Shown: in pieces, positions 46,296 to 54,260 of the stretch
Layout: each line of letters starts with the position of its first letter
Position numbering within the stretch: position 1 is the first letter of the stretch
Assembly: GCA_041676625.1 (NCBI GenBank)
Contig: JBAYRN010000001.1
Span: 1-64,000 of the forward strand
DNA: 64,000 nt
Direction: 5' to 3'
Source of the DNA: JAEXNA01 sp041676625
Lineage (GTDB): Bacteria > Vulcanimicrobiota > Xenobia > Xenobiales > JADMJV01
Made by a program: the position numbers and the translations under genes
Notes under the pieces: model-generated
What the model saw: the letters and a program-made list of their open reading frames with translations, nothing else
Told to the model about the DNA's origin: nothing
Databases searched by the model: none

Positions 46296-47026
46296 GGATT
46301 GTCCAGGCGATAATCCAGTTGTTTTAGCATCCCAAACAAAAGCCGAACTTCCCAATCTTCTAACTGGGCTTTAGCCGTGATCGCTTCCAGTTTCACCATT
46401 TCTTGCTCTAGCGTAGAGCGGTGGTGGGGGTAGCCGATCCGGGCCAGGAGTCCTTTGCAGCGGTCCATCAGATCGTTGATCCGCTGAGGAGTGGCCGGTT
46501 GTTCGTGGTGGTTTTTCGGGAGCGGCGCAGAGTCGGTCGCCCGGGCTCGTCCAAGCCATTCGTAGAGAGTGACGGTCACCGCGTGGGCCAGATTCAGACT
46601 ACCGTCGAGAGCGGCCACGGGGATCTCCGCCGAGCAGTGACAGGCCTTGAGGTGATCCAAGGAAAGGCCGCTCTCCTCATTTCCGAAGACGAAGGCCAGT
46701 CTCTGATCGGCAAGCTCCGGTAAGATTTTGTCGGCCAACACGGGCAGTGAGTAATGCTTGTGCCGGGAACGCCCCTCCCGGCGAGAGAGAGCCACCGCGA
46801 AGGTGATGTCGGCAAGCGCTGTATGAAGATCGTCATACAACGCCACCGCCGGCAGAATTCGCTTTCCGTAGCAGGCCCACTTCCTGGTCTCTTCATCGAT
46901 CTCACAGCGGGGTGCGACCAGGCGAAAGCTGCTTAAACCGAAAGCGGTGGCACTGCGAGCCACGGCCCCTAGGTTTGCCGAGCCCATGGTTTCCACCAGG
47001 ACCACGACCGGAAGCGGCCGATTCAC
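46292..47026 (-). CDS. TrmJ-like RNA 2'-O-methyltransferase
   Basis: The 244-residue protein belongs to the SpoU/TrmH (SPOUT) family, most like TrmJ, which methylates the ribose at position 32 of tRNA. Motifs appear in order: LVETMGSANLGAVARSATAFG (motif 1), VFGNEESGL (motif 2) and SLNLAHAVTVTLYEW (motif 3). The C-terminal helical tail fits TrmJ. The GTG start at 47026 overlaps the stop of the upstream gene by four bases (GTGA), so the two are cotranslated. The substrate could also be rRNA. Confidence 0.85.
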   Translation of the reverse strand: MNRPLPVVVLVETMGSANLGAVARSATAFGLSSFRLVAPRCEIDEETRKWACYGKRILPAVALYDDLHTALADITFAVALSRREGRSRHKHYSLPVLADKILPELADQRLAFVFGNEESGLSLDHLKACHCSAEIPVAALDGSLNLAHAVTVTLYEWLGRARATDSAPLPKNHHEQPATPQRINDLMDRCKGLLARIGYPHHRSTLEQEMVKLEAITAKAQLEDWEVRLLFGMLKQLDYRLDNP

Positions 47027-47382
47027 TTAGGTGACAGATCCTCGTAGTCTGGTTCCGGAATCGGTGATTTGGGTCGTCCTGGAATTAGTTCTTCCACACT
47101 CTGCCGCAGGTGAGTTCTGGTCTCTTCGTACTTACCCCGGACGGATTCCAGCTCCGCGGTGAGAGCCTGGACCTCTTCCACCCGGTCCCGGAAAACTTCA
47201 TCCTTAAGCTCGTCGGTTCCGTAGCAGGCCATCACTCGGTGCCCCAGGTCCAGCAGGCACTGCCTCCGTCGCTCCTCCAGTTCCTTGACCACTGAAGAGA
47301 GCTTCTGCACCTCTACGGTCTCTAGCGCTCGACTCTTGATAAAATCGAGTCCCTTCTTGGCTGAATCTCCTATTCGATCCAT
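47023..47382 (-). CDS. Small coiled-coil protein coupled to the TrmJ-like gene
   Basis: The 119-residue protein is mainly helical and charged (VVKELEERRRQCLLDLGHRVM, VQALTAELESVRGKYEETR) with a Pro-rich acidic tail. No family was recognised. The ATG at 47382 has GAGG about seven bases upstream and is preferred over a longer frame starting at 47424. It overlaps the TrmJ-like gene by four bases and is divergent from tsaE. Confidence 0.65.
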   Translation of the reverse strand: MDRIGDSAKKGLDFIKSRALETVEVQKLSSVVKELEERRRQCLLDLGHRVMACYGTDELKDEVFRDRVEEVQALTAELESVRGKYEETRTHLRQSVEELIPGRPKSPIPEPDYEDLSPK

Positions 47383-47477
47383 GAAGCGTCCTCTCGTTTT
47401 GATTGGCAGGTAGCTACCCGCCAACCCAAAATGCTTGCTTCAATGCATTTGGCACCCATAGCAAGAGACCTCCGCGA

Positions 47478-47966
47478 ATGAGTGACACCCTTACCCTGCA
47501 AATGGACAGTTTGGAGTCCACTGAGCGATTGGCCGAACTGCTGGCTCGGCACGCCGAGGGGGGGCAGTTTGTAGCTCTGTGCGGTGAACTAGGGGCCGGC
47601 AAGACCACTTTTTCCCGAGCCCTAACGAGCTCTCTGGGCTGCGCCAAGCTTGCCACCAGTCCGACCTTTTCTATTCTTCAACATTATGAAGGGGGAAGGC
47701 TGCGGGTCTTTCACGCCGACCTCTACCGGCTGGGCAGCGAAGACGAGGTGTACGAATTGGGGTGGGAAGAGTTTATAGAAGATTACTCCTCGGGCTTGAT
47801 GCTGGTGGAGTGGGCCGATAAGTTTCCCCGGGTCCTGCCGCAAGACCGCCTGACCATCGATTGTAGCTATCATCCCCAGGACCTGGACCAACGGCAATTC
47901 CGGTTGCGAGCACGGGGTCCTCGGTCGGAGCGGTTGTTTCGAAAGATAGGTGAAGCATGGCTATAG
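47478..47966 (+). CDS. tsaE: TsaE, tRNA t6A-modification ATPase
   Basis: The 162-residue protein has the Walker A motif GELGAGKTTFSR near residue 37 and the family motifs SPTFSILQHYEG and FHADLYRL, LVEWADKF. TsaE is the ATPase of the TsaB-TsaD-TsaE complex that adds threonylcarbamoyl to adenosine 37 of tRNA. ATG 47478 is preferred over a longer in-frame start at 47403 because it fits the usual length. It overlaps tsaB by 10 bases and heads the tsaE-tsaB-rimI operon. Confidence 0.95.
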   Translation: MSDTLTLQMDSLESTERLAELLARHAEGGQFVALCGELGAGKTTFSRALTSSLGCAKLATSPTFSILQHYEGGRLRVFHADLYRLGSEDEVYELGWEEFIEDYSSGLMLVEWADKFPRVLPQDRLTIDCSYHPQDLDQRQFRLRARGPRSERLFRKIGEAWL

Positions 47967-48655
47967 AATCCTGTTGGGTGGCCCTCGACTGTACCGGAGA
48001 GACGTACTCATGTGGCTTACTCACCGAAGCGGGTCACTTCACCGAGATCGTGGGTCTGAACCCGCGCCGGGCTCTCTTGGAACTACCGGGGCACGTGGGA
48101 TATCTTTTACGCACCGCCGGGTTCGACTATCAGCGGATCAAAGGAGTGGGAGTGCCCCTCGGGCCGGGCTCCTTTACCGGGGTCCGGCTGGGTATCACTC
48201 TAGCCAAAACGATCGCCCATTCAGCTTGTTGCGGCGTCTGCGCGGTGGATACCCTGGAGTGCCTGGCTAAGCGACACGGGGAGAATTTTCAGGCTGCAGA
48301 GGGAGTCATCGGGGTAGCCCTGGACGCCCGGCGAAGGGAACTGTATTGCGGGCTTTTTAGCACTTCCGGGCGTTCGCTTCTTCCCACCGATGTGAGGACC
48401 CCGCAAGCTTTTCAAAAGGAGTTGTCGGTCCGCTCGGATCTTTTGGCCCTGGTGGGTGGTGGGTTCTCGGCCTACCCGGACCTGGTGCCGGTGGGTTTCC
48501 GGGGGGTGGTCATCGGCCGGCGTGCCCACACCGCGCTCTCCGCCTACACGCTCTGCGTAATGACCCGACAGGCCGCTGAGGCGGGGGAACTCCAAGCTCC
48601 CGGCCTGATCGCCCCCGCCTATCATCGCCAGGCTGACATTCAGGTCTCCGGGTGA
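47957..48655 (+). CDS. tsaB: TsaB, t6A synthesis subunit
   Basis: The 232-residue protein is an ASKHA-fold TsaB paralogue of TsaD; it lacks the metal site and acts with TsaD and TsaE in t6A synthesis. The N-terminal VALDCTGETYSCGL and the motif GPGSFTGVRLGITLAKT near residue 70 identify it. It overlaps tsaE by 10 bases and rimI by four (GTGA), so all three should be translated together. Confidence 0.93.
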   Translation: MAIESCWVALDCTGETYSCGLLTEAGHFTEIVGLNPRRALLELPGHVGYLLRTAGFDYQRIKGVGVPLGPGSFTGVRLGITLAKTIAHSACCGVCAVDTLECLAKRHGENFQAAEGVIGVALDARRRELYCGLFSTSGRSLLPTDVRTPQAFQKELSVRSDLLALVGGGFSAYPDLVPVGFRGVVIGRRAHTALSAYTLCVMTRQAAEAGELQAPGLIAPAYHRQADIQVSG

Positions 48656-49143
48656 AGCTGTTGGTTCGTGGCGCCATCCAGTCCGATATCGAACGGATCC
48701 GGGAACTGGAGCAAGAGGCGTTCGGATTGACCTGGGACCGCCCTACGTTTTTGAAAGAGCTGACTCGACCGAACGGCAAGACCGTGGTAGCCGAGTTGTC
48801 CGGTCGAACGGTAGGGGCCGCTCTTCTGGTGTGGGCCGCCGACGAGGTTCAGTTGAACTCCATCGTACTGGCTCCAGACCAGCGCGGCCAGGGACTGTCG
48901 ATCCCGTTTTTGGGTAGTCTCATGGCCTGGTGCCAGCAACAACAGTTGGCTTGGATGACCCTGGAGGCCAAGTGGTCCAACCACCCCGCTCACGCCCTCT
49001 ACAGGCGCTTTGGGTTCGTGACCACGGCTCGTCGCCGAAACTACTACGCGGACGGCCAGGACGCTCGAATTATGTGGGCCGGCCACCTGAAGTCGCCCCG
49101 GTTTATCCGGCTACTCAGCGATTTTGGGCGGCCGTGCCTTTAA
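48652..49143 (+). CDS. rimI: RimI-type ribosomal-protein N-acetyltransferase
   Basis: The 163-residue protein is a GNAT acetyltransferase with the acetyl-CoA loop in LAPDQRGQGLSIPFL and the family pattern LEAKWSNHPAHALYRRFGF near the C-terminus. RimI acetylates the N-terminus of ribosomal protein S18, and genes of this type often follow tsaB. The start is GTG 48652, overlapping the tsaB stop. Its stop overlaps that of the convergent YitT gene in TTAA. Confidence 0.85.
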   Translation: MKLLVRGAIQSDIERIRELEQEAFGLTWDRPTFLKELTRPNGKTVVAELSGRTVGAALLVWAADEVQLNSIVLAPDQRGQGLSIPFLGSLMAWCQQQQLAWMTLEAKWSNHPAHALYRRFGFVTTARRRNYYADGQDARIMWAGHLKSPRFIRLLSDFGRPCL

Positions 49144-50021
49144 GACGACTCCTTCAACGGCTGAAAGTTACCACCGTAGGCCTGATGGGAAACACCGATG
49201 GTGAGAAAGGCCAGCTTATCCACACCTCGTACGACCTGAATGAGCTCATTGACCTGAGCCCGGCCGATGGTGCAGAGCACCATGGCGCTACGCTGCTTGC
49301 TATAACTTCCGGTCACCTCCCAAAAGGTAGCGCCTCTTCCCAGGTGTTTGGAGAGGGCCGAGCTGACAGCTTCCGGATTTTTGGTGATGATGGTGGCGGT
49401 TCGGACGGCGCTTGGACCCTCCAGCATGTGATCGGTCGCTACTCCGCTAAGAAACAAGGTGAGCATGGCGAAAAGTCCCGCCTCCCATCCCAGCAGGATG
49501 CCCGCCAGGAGAATGATGCCGCCATCGGTGTAGAGGTAGATCGAACTCAAGGGAACACCCCACTTGCGTTGGAGGATGCGGCCGATCACCCCGGTCCCGC
49601 CGAGGGAACCCCCGGCTCGAAAAACAATCCCCGTGCCGACTCCTGCGATCACGCCGGCGTAGATGGCGTTCAGGAGCACATCTTCCGTGACCGGGTAGAC
49701 CTCCAGAGTTTGCGGCATTCGGGCCAGCATAATTTCGGAGACCACCGAAAACACGGCCACCCCGCAGACCGTTCGGCCTAGAAAGCGCCAGCCACCAAGG
49801 TGGTAGAATCCGAGAATCAGTAGCGGAACGTTTAACAGAGCCACCATCAGCCCAACCGGCCAGCCGGTGAATTGATTGATCAGTACCACCAACCCACTCA
49901 CCCCTCCAGCGGCGATCCCGTGGGGAACCTGAAACAGGGCGTAGCCGGCACCGGCGATGGCGGAGCCGAGGGAGATTATGAGATACATGCGCAGGATTCG
50001 AAACCCGGAAAGCTTTTCCAT
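49140..50021 (-). CDS. YitT-family membrane transporter
   Basis: The 293-residue protein has five or six membrane helices (ISLGSAIAGAGYALF, AALNVPLLILGFYHLG, AIYAGVIAGVGTGIVF and others), with GLVVLINQFTGWPVGL and FRAGGSLGGTGVIGRIL, followed by a DUF2179 domain at the C-terminus (TGSYSKQRSAMVLCTIGRA). This is the YitT family, probable small-solute or ion transporters of unknown substrate. ATG 50021 has GAAGG about eight bases upstream and is preferred over a longer start at 50129, which would enter the repeats. It separates tsaE-tsaB-rimI from tsaD. Confidence 0.85.
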   Translation of the reverse strand: MEKLSGFRILRMYLIISLGSAIAGAGYALFQVPHGIAAGGVSGLVVLINQFTGWPVGLMVALLNVPLLILGFYHLGGWRFLGRTVCGVAVFSVVSEIMLARMPQTLEVYPVTEDVLLNAIYAGVIAGVGTGIVFRAGGSLGGTGVIGRILQRKWGVPLSSIYLYTDGGIILLAGILLGWEAGLFAMLTLFLSGVATDHMLEGPSAVRTATIITKNPEAVSSALSKHLGRGATFWEVTGSYSKQRSAMVLCTIGRAQVNELIQVVRGVDKLAFLTIGVSHQAYGGNFQPLKESS

Positions 50022-50080
50022 GAGTAGCCCTTCGGATGTCGGAGAGTCAATCCTGGGAAGAGCTGGACGGGGGCCTGCCC

Positions 50081-50166
50081 CATGCGGCGGGCCCGCGCTG
50101 CCGCAAACCCCGGCGAGCGCATGCGGCACCCTAGGCCTGCCACATGTGGCGTCCCCGCGCTGCTGC
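50081..50166. repeat. GC-rich CATGCGGC element, first cluster
   Basis: A motif of about 24 bases, CATGCGGC followed by CCCCG and CTGCC, occurs at 50081, 50120 and 50143, with variants. It recurs at 50597, 50638 and 50700 and once near 58227. Some of it is open in reading frames, but they show no protein-like content, so this is treated as a repeat. Confidence 0.5.
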
Positions 50167-50213
50167 AGACGGTTTGGAAGAGGCGCCTCACTACGCTGGG
50201 CGGTGCGGTGTGA

Positions 50214-50585
50214 GAGTTAGCGGTTTGAAACGGCTAAGATTAGCGGGTTCATTCCGCTATGTTCTGTTGCGGTGCGAGTTAGCGGCTTGAAACGGCTAAA
50301 GTTAGCGGGTTCATTCCACTATATTCTGATGCGGGGTGAGTTAGCGGTTTGAAACGGCTAAGGTTAGCGGGTTCATTCCGCTATATTCTGTTGTGGGGTG
50401 AGTTAGCGGTTTGAAACGGCTAAGGTTAGCGGGTTCATTCCGCTATATCTGTTGCGGGGCGAGTTAGCGGTTTGAAACGGCTAAGGTTAGCGGGTTCATT
50501 CCGCTATGTTCTGTTGTGGGGTGAGTTAGCGGTTTCAAACGGCTAAGATTAGCGGGTTCATCCCGCTATATTCTGTTGCGGGGCC
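50214..50585. repeat. Tandem array of a 62-base palindromic repeat, six copies
   Basis: GAGTTAGCGG starts at 50214, 50276, 50338, 50400, 50461 and 50523, so the unit is 62 bases (one is 61). Each unit has two hairpins: TTAGC and GCTAA arms flanking a GTTTGAAAC palindrome, and TAGCGG with CCGCTA about a GTTCATT loop. Copies differ at a few positions, so the array is slightly aged. The region from 50022 to 50818 holds no convincing gene; it is this array plus the GC-rich elements around it. Confidence 0.9.
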
Positions 50586-50596
50586 CCGCGTCGCCA

Positions 50597-50725
50597 CATG
50601 CGGCGCCCCCGGCCCGCCACAAACCCCTACCGAGCGCATGCGGCACCCCCGCGCTGCCTCAAACCCCTGCCGAGCGCGTGAAAAACCCCCGCCGAGCGCA
50701 TGAGGCGCCCCCGGCCCGCCACATT
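50597..50725. repeat. GC-rich CATGCGGC element, second cluster
   Basis: Three more copies of the CATGCGGC motif, at 50597, 50638 and 50700, alternate with ACCCCTGCCGAGCG spacers. They follow the last 62-base unit directly. A reading frame on the minus strand through this stretch consists of the repeat itself and is not treated as a gene. Confidence 0.5.
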
Positions 50726-50818
50726 TGACCTGAGCAAATTTAGACCACAGCCGGGGAGTACACCTTTTCGATCGAACTGGCAAAGGTCATCGCGCCTGAA
50801 CGCGAAAAAGGCGCAACC

Positions 50819-51826
50819 ATGAAGACCCTGCTCGCCATTGAGAGCTCATGCGACGAAACCTCTATTGCCGTATTGGTTCAGGGGAAAGTGGCGGCCCTCA
50901 CCATCTCCAGCCAGGTGGAGTTTCACAAGCCGTACGGCGGGGTGGTTCCGGAACTTGCCAGTCGCCATCATCTGGAAGTCATTCATCCCCTTCTGGAGAG
51001 CACGCTGGAACAGGCCGGGATCGCGCTTTCCGATCTCGACGCGATCGCGGTCACCATCGGACCAGGGCTGGCCGGTTCGCTGCTGGTGGGGGTGGCGGTG
51101 GCCAAGATGCTGGGATCGCTTCTGGGTATTCCGGTTCTGGGGGTGAACCACATGGAAGGTCACCTCTACAGTGTGCGAATAGAGCACCAGGTAGAGTGCC
51201 CCTTTCTTTGCCTGGTCTGCTCGGGGGGGCACACCCAGTTGGTGCGCGTGGTCCGTGAGGGCCGCCACGAGGTCCTCGGGGAAACCCGAGACGATGCCGC
51301 CGGCGAAGCCTTCGACAAGGTGGCCAAGCTCCTTGGATTGGGCTACCCCGGTGGCCCGGTGATCGATAAGCTTTGTCAAGACCAGGGCGATCCGCAGGCC
51401 TACGATTTCCCCCGACCGATGCAGAAGTCGCCCTTCGAGTTCAGTTTTTCGGGGCTAAAAACAGCGGTCCGCAAGGTTTGGCACGAGTGCGGAGAGGATC
51501 CTGAGCGTCTCCCTGATATCGCAGCCTCCTTTCAAGAAGCGGTGGTGGACACGCTGGTGGGCAAGCTCATGGGGGCAGCCAAAAGGTTAGAGCTGAAACG
51601 ATTGGCTGTAGTGGGTGGGGTGGCCTGCAACAGCCGTCTGCGCAGCAAGCTCCAGGAGAAAGCGGCCAAAAAATCCTATCAGGTGTTCTTTCCCAAACCC
51701 CTCTACTGCACCGACAACGCCGCCATGATCGGTAAGGCGGCCTGGGAGCTACAGGAGTTTTTGAAAGAGGTGCCCTCCCAGAGCTTGGACGTCAAGGTCA
51801 ATCTGGAGATGATGTGTGTGCACTAG
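50819..51826 (+). CDS. tsaD: TsaD, tRNA t6A-modification transferase subunit
   Basis: The 335-residue protein is the catalytic subunit that transfers the threonylcarbamoyl group to A37 of tRNA. Motifs: LLAIESSCDETSIAVL at the N-terminus, PELASRHHLEVI, the metal-binding VNHMEGHLYS near residue 110, VCSGGHTQLV, and LAVVGGVACNSRLR near 260. The length is right for the family. It stands 1.7 kb from tsaE-tsaB-rimI, split from them by the YitT gene and the repeat array. It ends 10 bases from the convergent amidoligase gene. Confidence 0.96.
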   Translation: MKTLLAIESSCDETSIAVLVQGKVAALTISSQVEFHKPYGGVVPELASRHHLEVIHPLLESTLEQAGIALSDLDAIAVTIGPGLAGSLLVGVAVAKMLGSLLGIPVLGVNHMEGHLYSVRIEHQVECPFLCLVCSGGHTQLVRVVREGRHEVLGETRDDAAGEAFDKVAKLLGLGYPGGPVIDKLCQDQGDPQAYDFPRPMQKSPFEFSFSGLKTAVRKVWHECGEDPERLPDIAASFQEAVVDTLVGKLMGAAKRLELKRLAVVGGVACNSRLRSKLQEKAAKKSYQVFFPKPLYCTDNAAMIGKAAWELQEFLKEVPSQSLDVKVNLEMMCVH

Positions 51827-51836
51827 GAGCTCCTAG

Positions 51837-53624
51837 CTAGCGTTTACGGCTGAGAGATTCTTGCACCAGGGCGTGGAAGAGTCGCTGCTGGAGGCGGCTG
51901 ACCGGTAGATATTCAGGGTGCCATTGGACCCCGACCACTCCCGGATGACCCACCAGTTCGACGGCCTGGGGAACCCCGGCGTCGTCTCGGGCCACCACCC
52001 TCAGGCCCAACCCCAGGTCTTTGACGGCTTGCCGATGGAGGCTGTTCACCCGAATGCGCTCAGAACCCATGAGAAAGCCCAGGTAGCTGTCGGTCTCAAG
52101 GGTGACGGGGGTGCGGGGTAAGACCGAGGAGACCCGATCCACCTCTCCGTAAAAGCTAGAGAGATCCTCGTACAGGGTACCACCCAGATGAATATTCAAA
52201 AATTGGGCCCCGCGGCAGATCCCCAGGACTGGCAGGTTCTCCCTCAAGGCCTTCTTCAAGCAAGACTGTTCGAAGGAATCTCTTTCCCGGTCGACCTCGG
52301 TGGAGGTGAGGGAGGTGAGACCTCTCCAGACAAAGAGCACCGGGGCCACGATTCGGCTCAGCACTCGGCGGGAGAGTGATTTCTCCGGGTCCGGGCCATC
52401 CTCTTCCTCCAGAATTCGTTTGAGGGCCGACCCGTAGCGCTGGGGATCAATGTCGGCTCCACCTCCCAGTACCAGCCCGTCGAAGGGAGGTAGGTAGGGG
52501 TCGTATCGAAACATTCGGGGAGTCAGCCGGATGGGAAAACCTCCGGCCCGGCGGATAGCTATGGCGGTACAGAACCAGGCAGGAAAGCCCCCCCGGTCCG
52601 GACCGGTCACGCCGATCAGCGGCTTTCTGGAGAGAATGGGCTTGGTGCGCCACAACCGCCGCAGCCAGTAGGTCAGGCGGCCTTGCATCCGCGTCTTCTC
52701 GTAGCGGCAGCGTCGCTCCAACTCCTCGGGGTCGGCCACCAAGCGCTCTACCTTCATCCAGGCCGCCCACTCCCGGGTGATGCTCCAGTTCGGATCATCG
52801 ATCATGCTGTTGGGCAGGCGATAGTGAAAAGCTGGCCGGGCAGAAATCTTTTCCTCCGGCAAGACCGTACGAATGCGTTGCGGATCCACCAGCAAAAGCA
52901 AAGGGAGCAGATCGAGGGGGCGGTTGCGGGTGGGGTTGTACTCCAGATAGTCGTCGATGAAGGTGGTCAGATCGGGGGCGTAGGACTCGTTTAAGACGAG
53001 TTTGCGGTAGGCGTAATGAAAAGGACTGATGAAGCCGCTCAGGTTTCGGACGGGGTCGATCTCGTGGGCCTGTTTCAGCTCCTCGAACAAAACCATAAAG
53101 GCGCGTAGGTAGCTCAGGACGGTCTTGACCTCTCGGTTCGGAGCCTCCACGTTGAGGTGCAGGCCGAAGGCGTTCATCACCGAGGACCCGGTCCCCTGGG
53201 CGCGTTCTCCCAGGCGACTTCGCACACTTTCCAGCCGGGGGAAAAGGTCGGGAGTGATAGGAGGAAAGACGATCTCATACGGGATCAGCCAGCCCACCAC
53301 GGTGGCCAACACAGTCTCCAGATTGTCCCGGTCCGTTTCCGACAGGAGTTCGGGGTCGATCTCCTGGAAAAAGTTCCGAACCTTCATCTCTCGGAAGGCC
53401 CGGGCGTCAAACTCCACTCGTACCGGACCGATCTCGGTATCCACGGTAGCCTCGTAGCGACTAACCCGCTGGATCTTCCCACCCAGTTCCTGTTGCACGA
53501 TGGCCGTAATCTGATCGAGTTCCAGACCGGAAAGCTCGAGTTCTACACCCACCCGGCGTGTCTCTTCAAACTCGTTGAGGGCTAGCGGTGGGATGAGGCG
53601 GTTTGTCTCCGGGGTGTGCTGCAC
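51837..53624 (-). CDS. Amidoligase fused to a class I glutamine amidotransferase
   Basis: The 595-residue protein has two parts. Residues about 20-330 resemble the amidoligase family (RRVGVELELSGL, a glutamine-synthetase-like carboxylate-amine ligase fold; GLHLNVEAPNRE). Residues about 340-595 form a class I amidotransferase or gamma-glutamyl hydrolase domain of the PuuD/peptidase C26 type: LIGVTGPDRGGF, LVLGGGADIDPQRYG, the nucleophile Cys in GICRGAQFLNI and His in VQWHPEYL. The ligase could join an amine to a glutamate or small carboxylate and the second domain could hydrolyse or supply the gamma-linked partner. The pairing is known from gene neighbourhoods; one polypeptide is less usual. 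The substrate is unknown. Confidence 0.8.
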   Translation of the reverse strand: MQHTPETNRLIPPLALNEFEETRRVGVELELSGLELDQITAIVQQELGGKIQRVSRYEATVDTEIGPVRVEFDARAFREMKVRNFFQEIDPELLSETDRDNLETVLATVVGWLIPYEIVFPPITPDLFPRLESVRSRLGERAQGTGSSVMNAFGLHLNVEAPNREVKTVLSYLRAFMVLFEELKQAHEIDPVRNLSGFISPFHYAYRKLVLNESYAPDLTTFIDDYLEYNPTRNRPLDLLPLLLLVDPQRIRTVLPEEKISARPAFHYRLPNSMIDDPNWSITREWAAWMKVERLVADPEELERRCRYEKTRMQGRLTYWLRRLWRTKPILSRKPLIGVTGPDRGGFPAWFCTAIAIRRAGGFPIRLTPRMFRYDPYLPPFDGLVLGGGADIDPQRYGSALKRILEEEDGPDPEKSLSRRVLSRIVAPVLFVWRGLTSLTSTEVDRERDSFEQSCLKKALRENLPVLGICRGAQFLNIHLGGTLYEDLSSFYGEVDRVSSVLPRTPVTLETDSYLGFLMGSERIRVNSLHRQAVKDLGLGLRVVARDDAGVPQAVELVGHPGVVGVQWHPEYLPVSRLQQRLFHALVQESLSRKR

Positions 53625-53704
53625 AGGCGCCTACTTTAGTATGAAAGTCAAAGCTTGGCAACAGCACCCCGGTGCCCTGGGATAGCCCCGACGCATCATC
53701 TGGG

Positions 53705-54160
53705 TTAGGCGGTCGCGGCCTCCCGGGCTAACCCAAGTTCGATCAACTCTTCGGGGTTCTCTTTAATGAGAAGTCCCCAGCAGTAAGGCGCACCGCTACC
53801 TTCAATGTGGCGACGGTAACGGACCGGTTCATAATCCCGATAGTCCGGAGGCAGGTCCTTGAGATCTCGGATAAGGGCACGCCCTTCGTTTTCTCGAAGC
53901 GGGTACATCACTCGACCGGATATCGAATACCGATCGGTTCCCAGGAAGCTGGCCAGGGGTTCGGATTTTTTCTTGTAAACGGTAATGTGGCGGCGCTTGC
54001 GACCGTACTTCTCTTTGAATTCATACTTCACGTAAACGGTAGCCGGCTCTTCCTCACCTTCGGTTTCCACTTCGTAGGTCACGGTACCCGCGAAGACAGT
54101 CCGGTACTCCGGCCACCCGCGCATCCTTTTTCTATCAACTTCTCTTATGACGATGTCCAT
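53705..54160 (-). CDS. Hypothetical protein
   Basis: This 151-residue protein has no signal peptide or membrane segment. It is rich in Arg, Lys, Tyr and Glu with alternating strands (RTVFAGTVTYEVE, ATVYVKYEFKEKYG, RRHITVYKK), suggesting a small beta-rich domain. No family was recognised. GGAAG lies about six bases from the ATG, and a promoter-like stretch lies upstream. It is separated from the amidoligase gene downstream by about 80 bases. Confidence 0.6.
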   Translation of the reverse strand: MDIVIREVDRKRMRGWPEYRTVFAGTVTYEVETEGEEEPATVYVKYEFKEKYGRKRRHITVYKKKSEPLASFLGTDRYSISGRVMYPLRENEGRALIRDLKDLPPDYRDYEPVRYRRHIEGSGAPYCWGLLIKENPEELIELGLAREAATA

Positions 54161-54209
54161 TTCTCACTTCCAGATTCTTTTGCGGCCCAAGGCCACACCT
54201 GTCCATGGT

Positions 54210-54239
54210 ATCATAGTCACAATTGTGTTTCAACAGTAA
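54210..54239 (-). promoter_or_regulatory. Possible promoter with a palindromic operator
   Basis: This is an AT-rich stretch between the urocanase gene and the hypothetical gene at 53705-54160. On the minus strand TTACTG and TATGAT are 18 bases apart, and the perfect palindrome CACAATTGTG (54218-54227) lies between them. The stretch stands out from the GC-rich surroundings. A repressor binding there is possible but unproven. Confidence 0.35.
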
Positions 54240-54260
54240 AAATTGACCATTAAATGATTT

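Noticed and set aside
48930..49781. Plus-strand open frame of 283 codons across rimI and the YitT gene
   Set aside because: It runs through two recognised genes in the wrong frames.
50214..50585. CRISPR array
   Set aside because: The whole 62-base unit is repeated with small changes and there are no unique spacers; no cas gene is present.
50535..50783. Open minus-strand frame of about 80 codons across the repeats
   Set aside because: It is made up of the GC-rich CATGCGGC element and the 62-base unit read as codons; the same GGPGAPHA-like words recur in other frames nearby, which is expected of a repeat and not of a gene.
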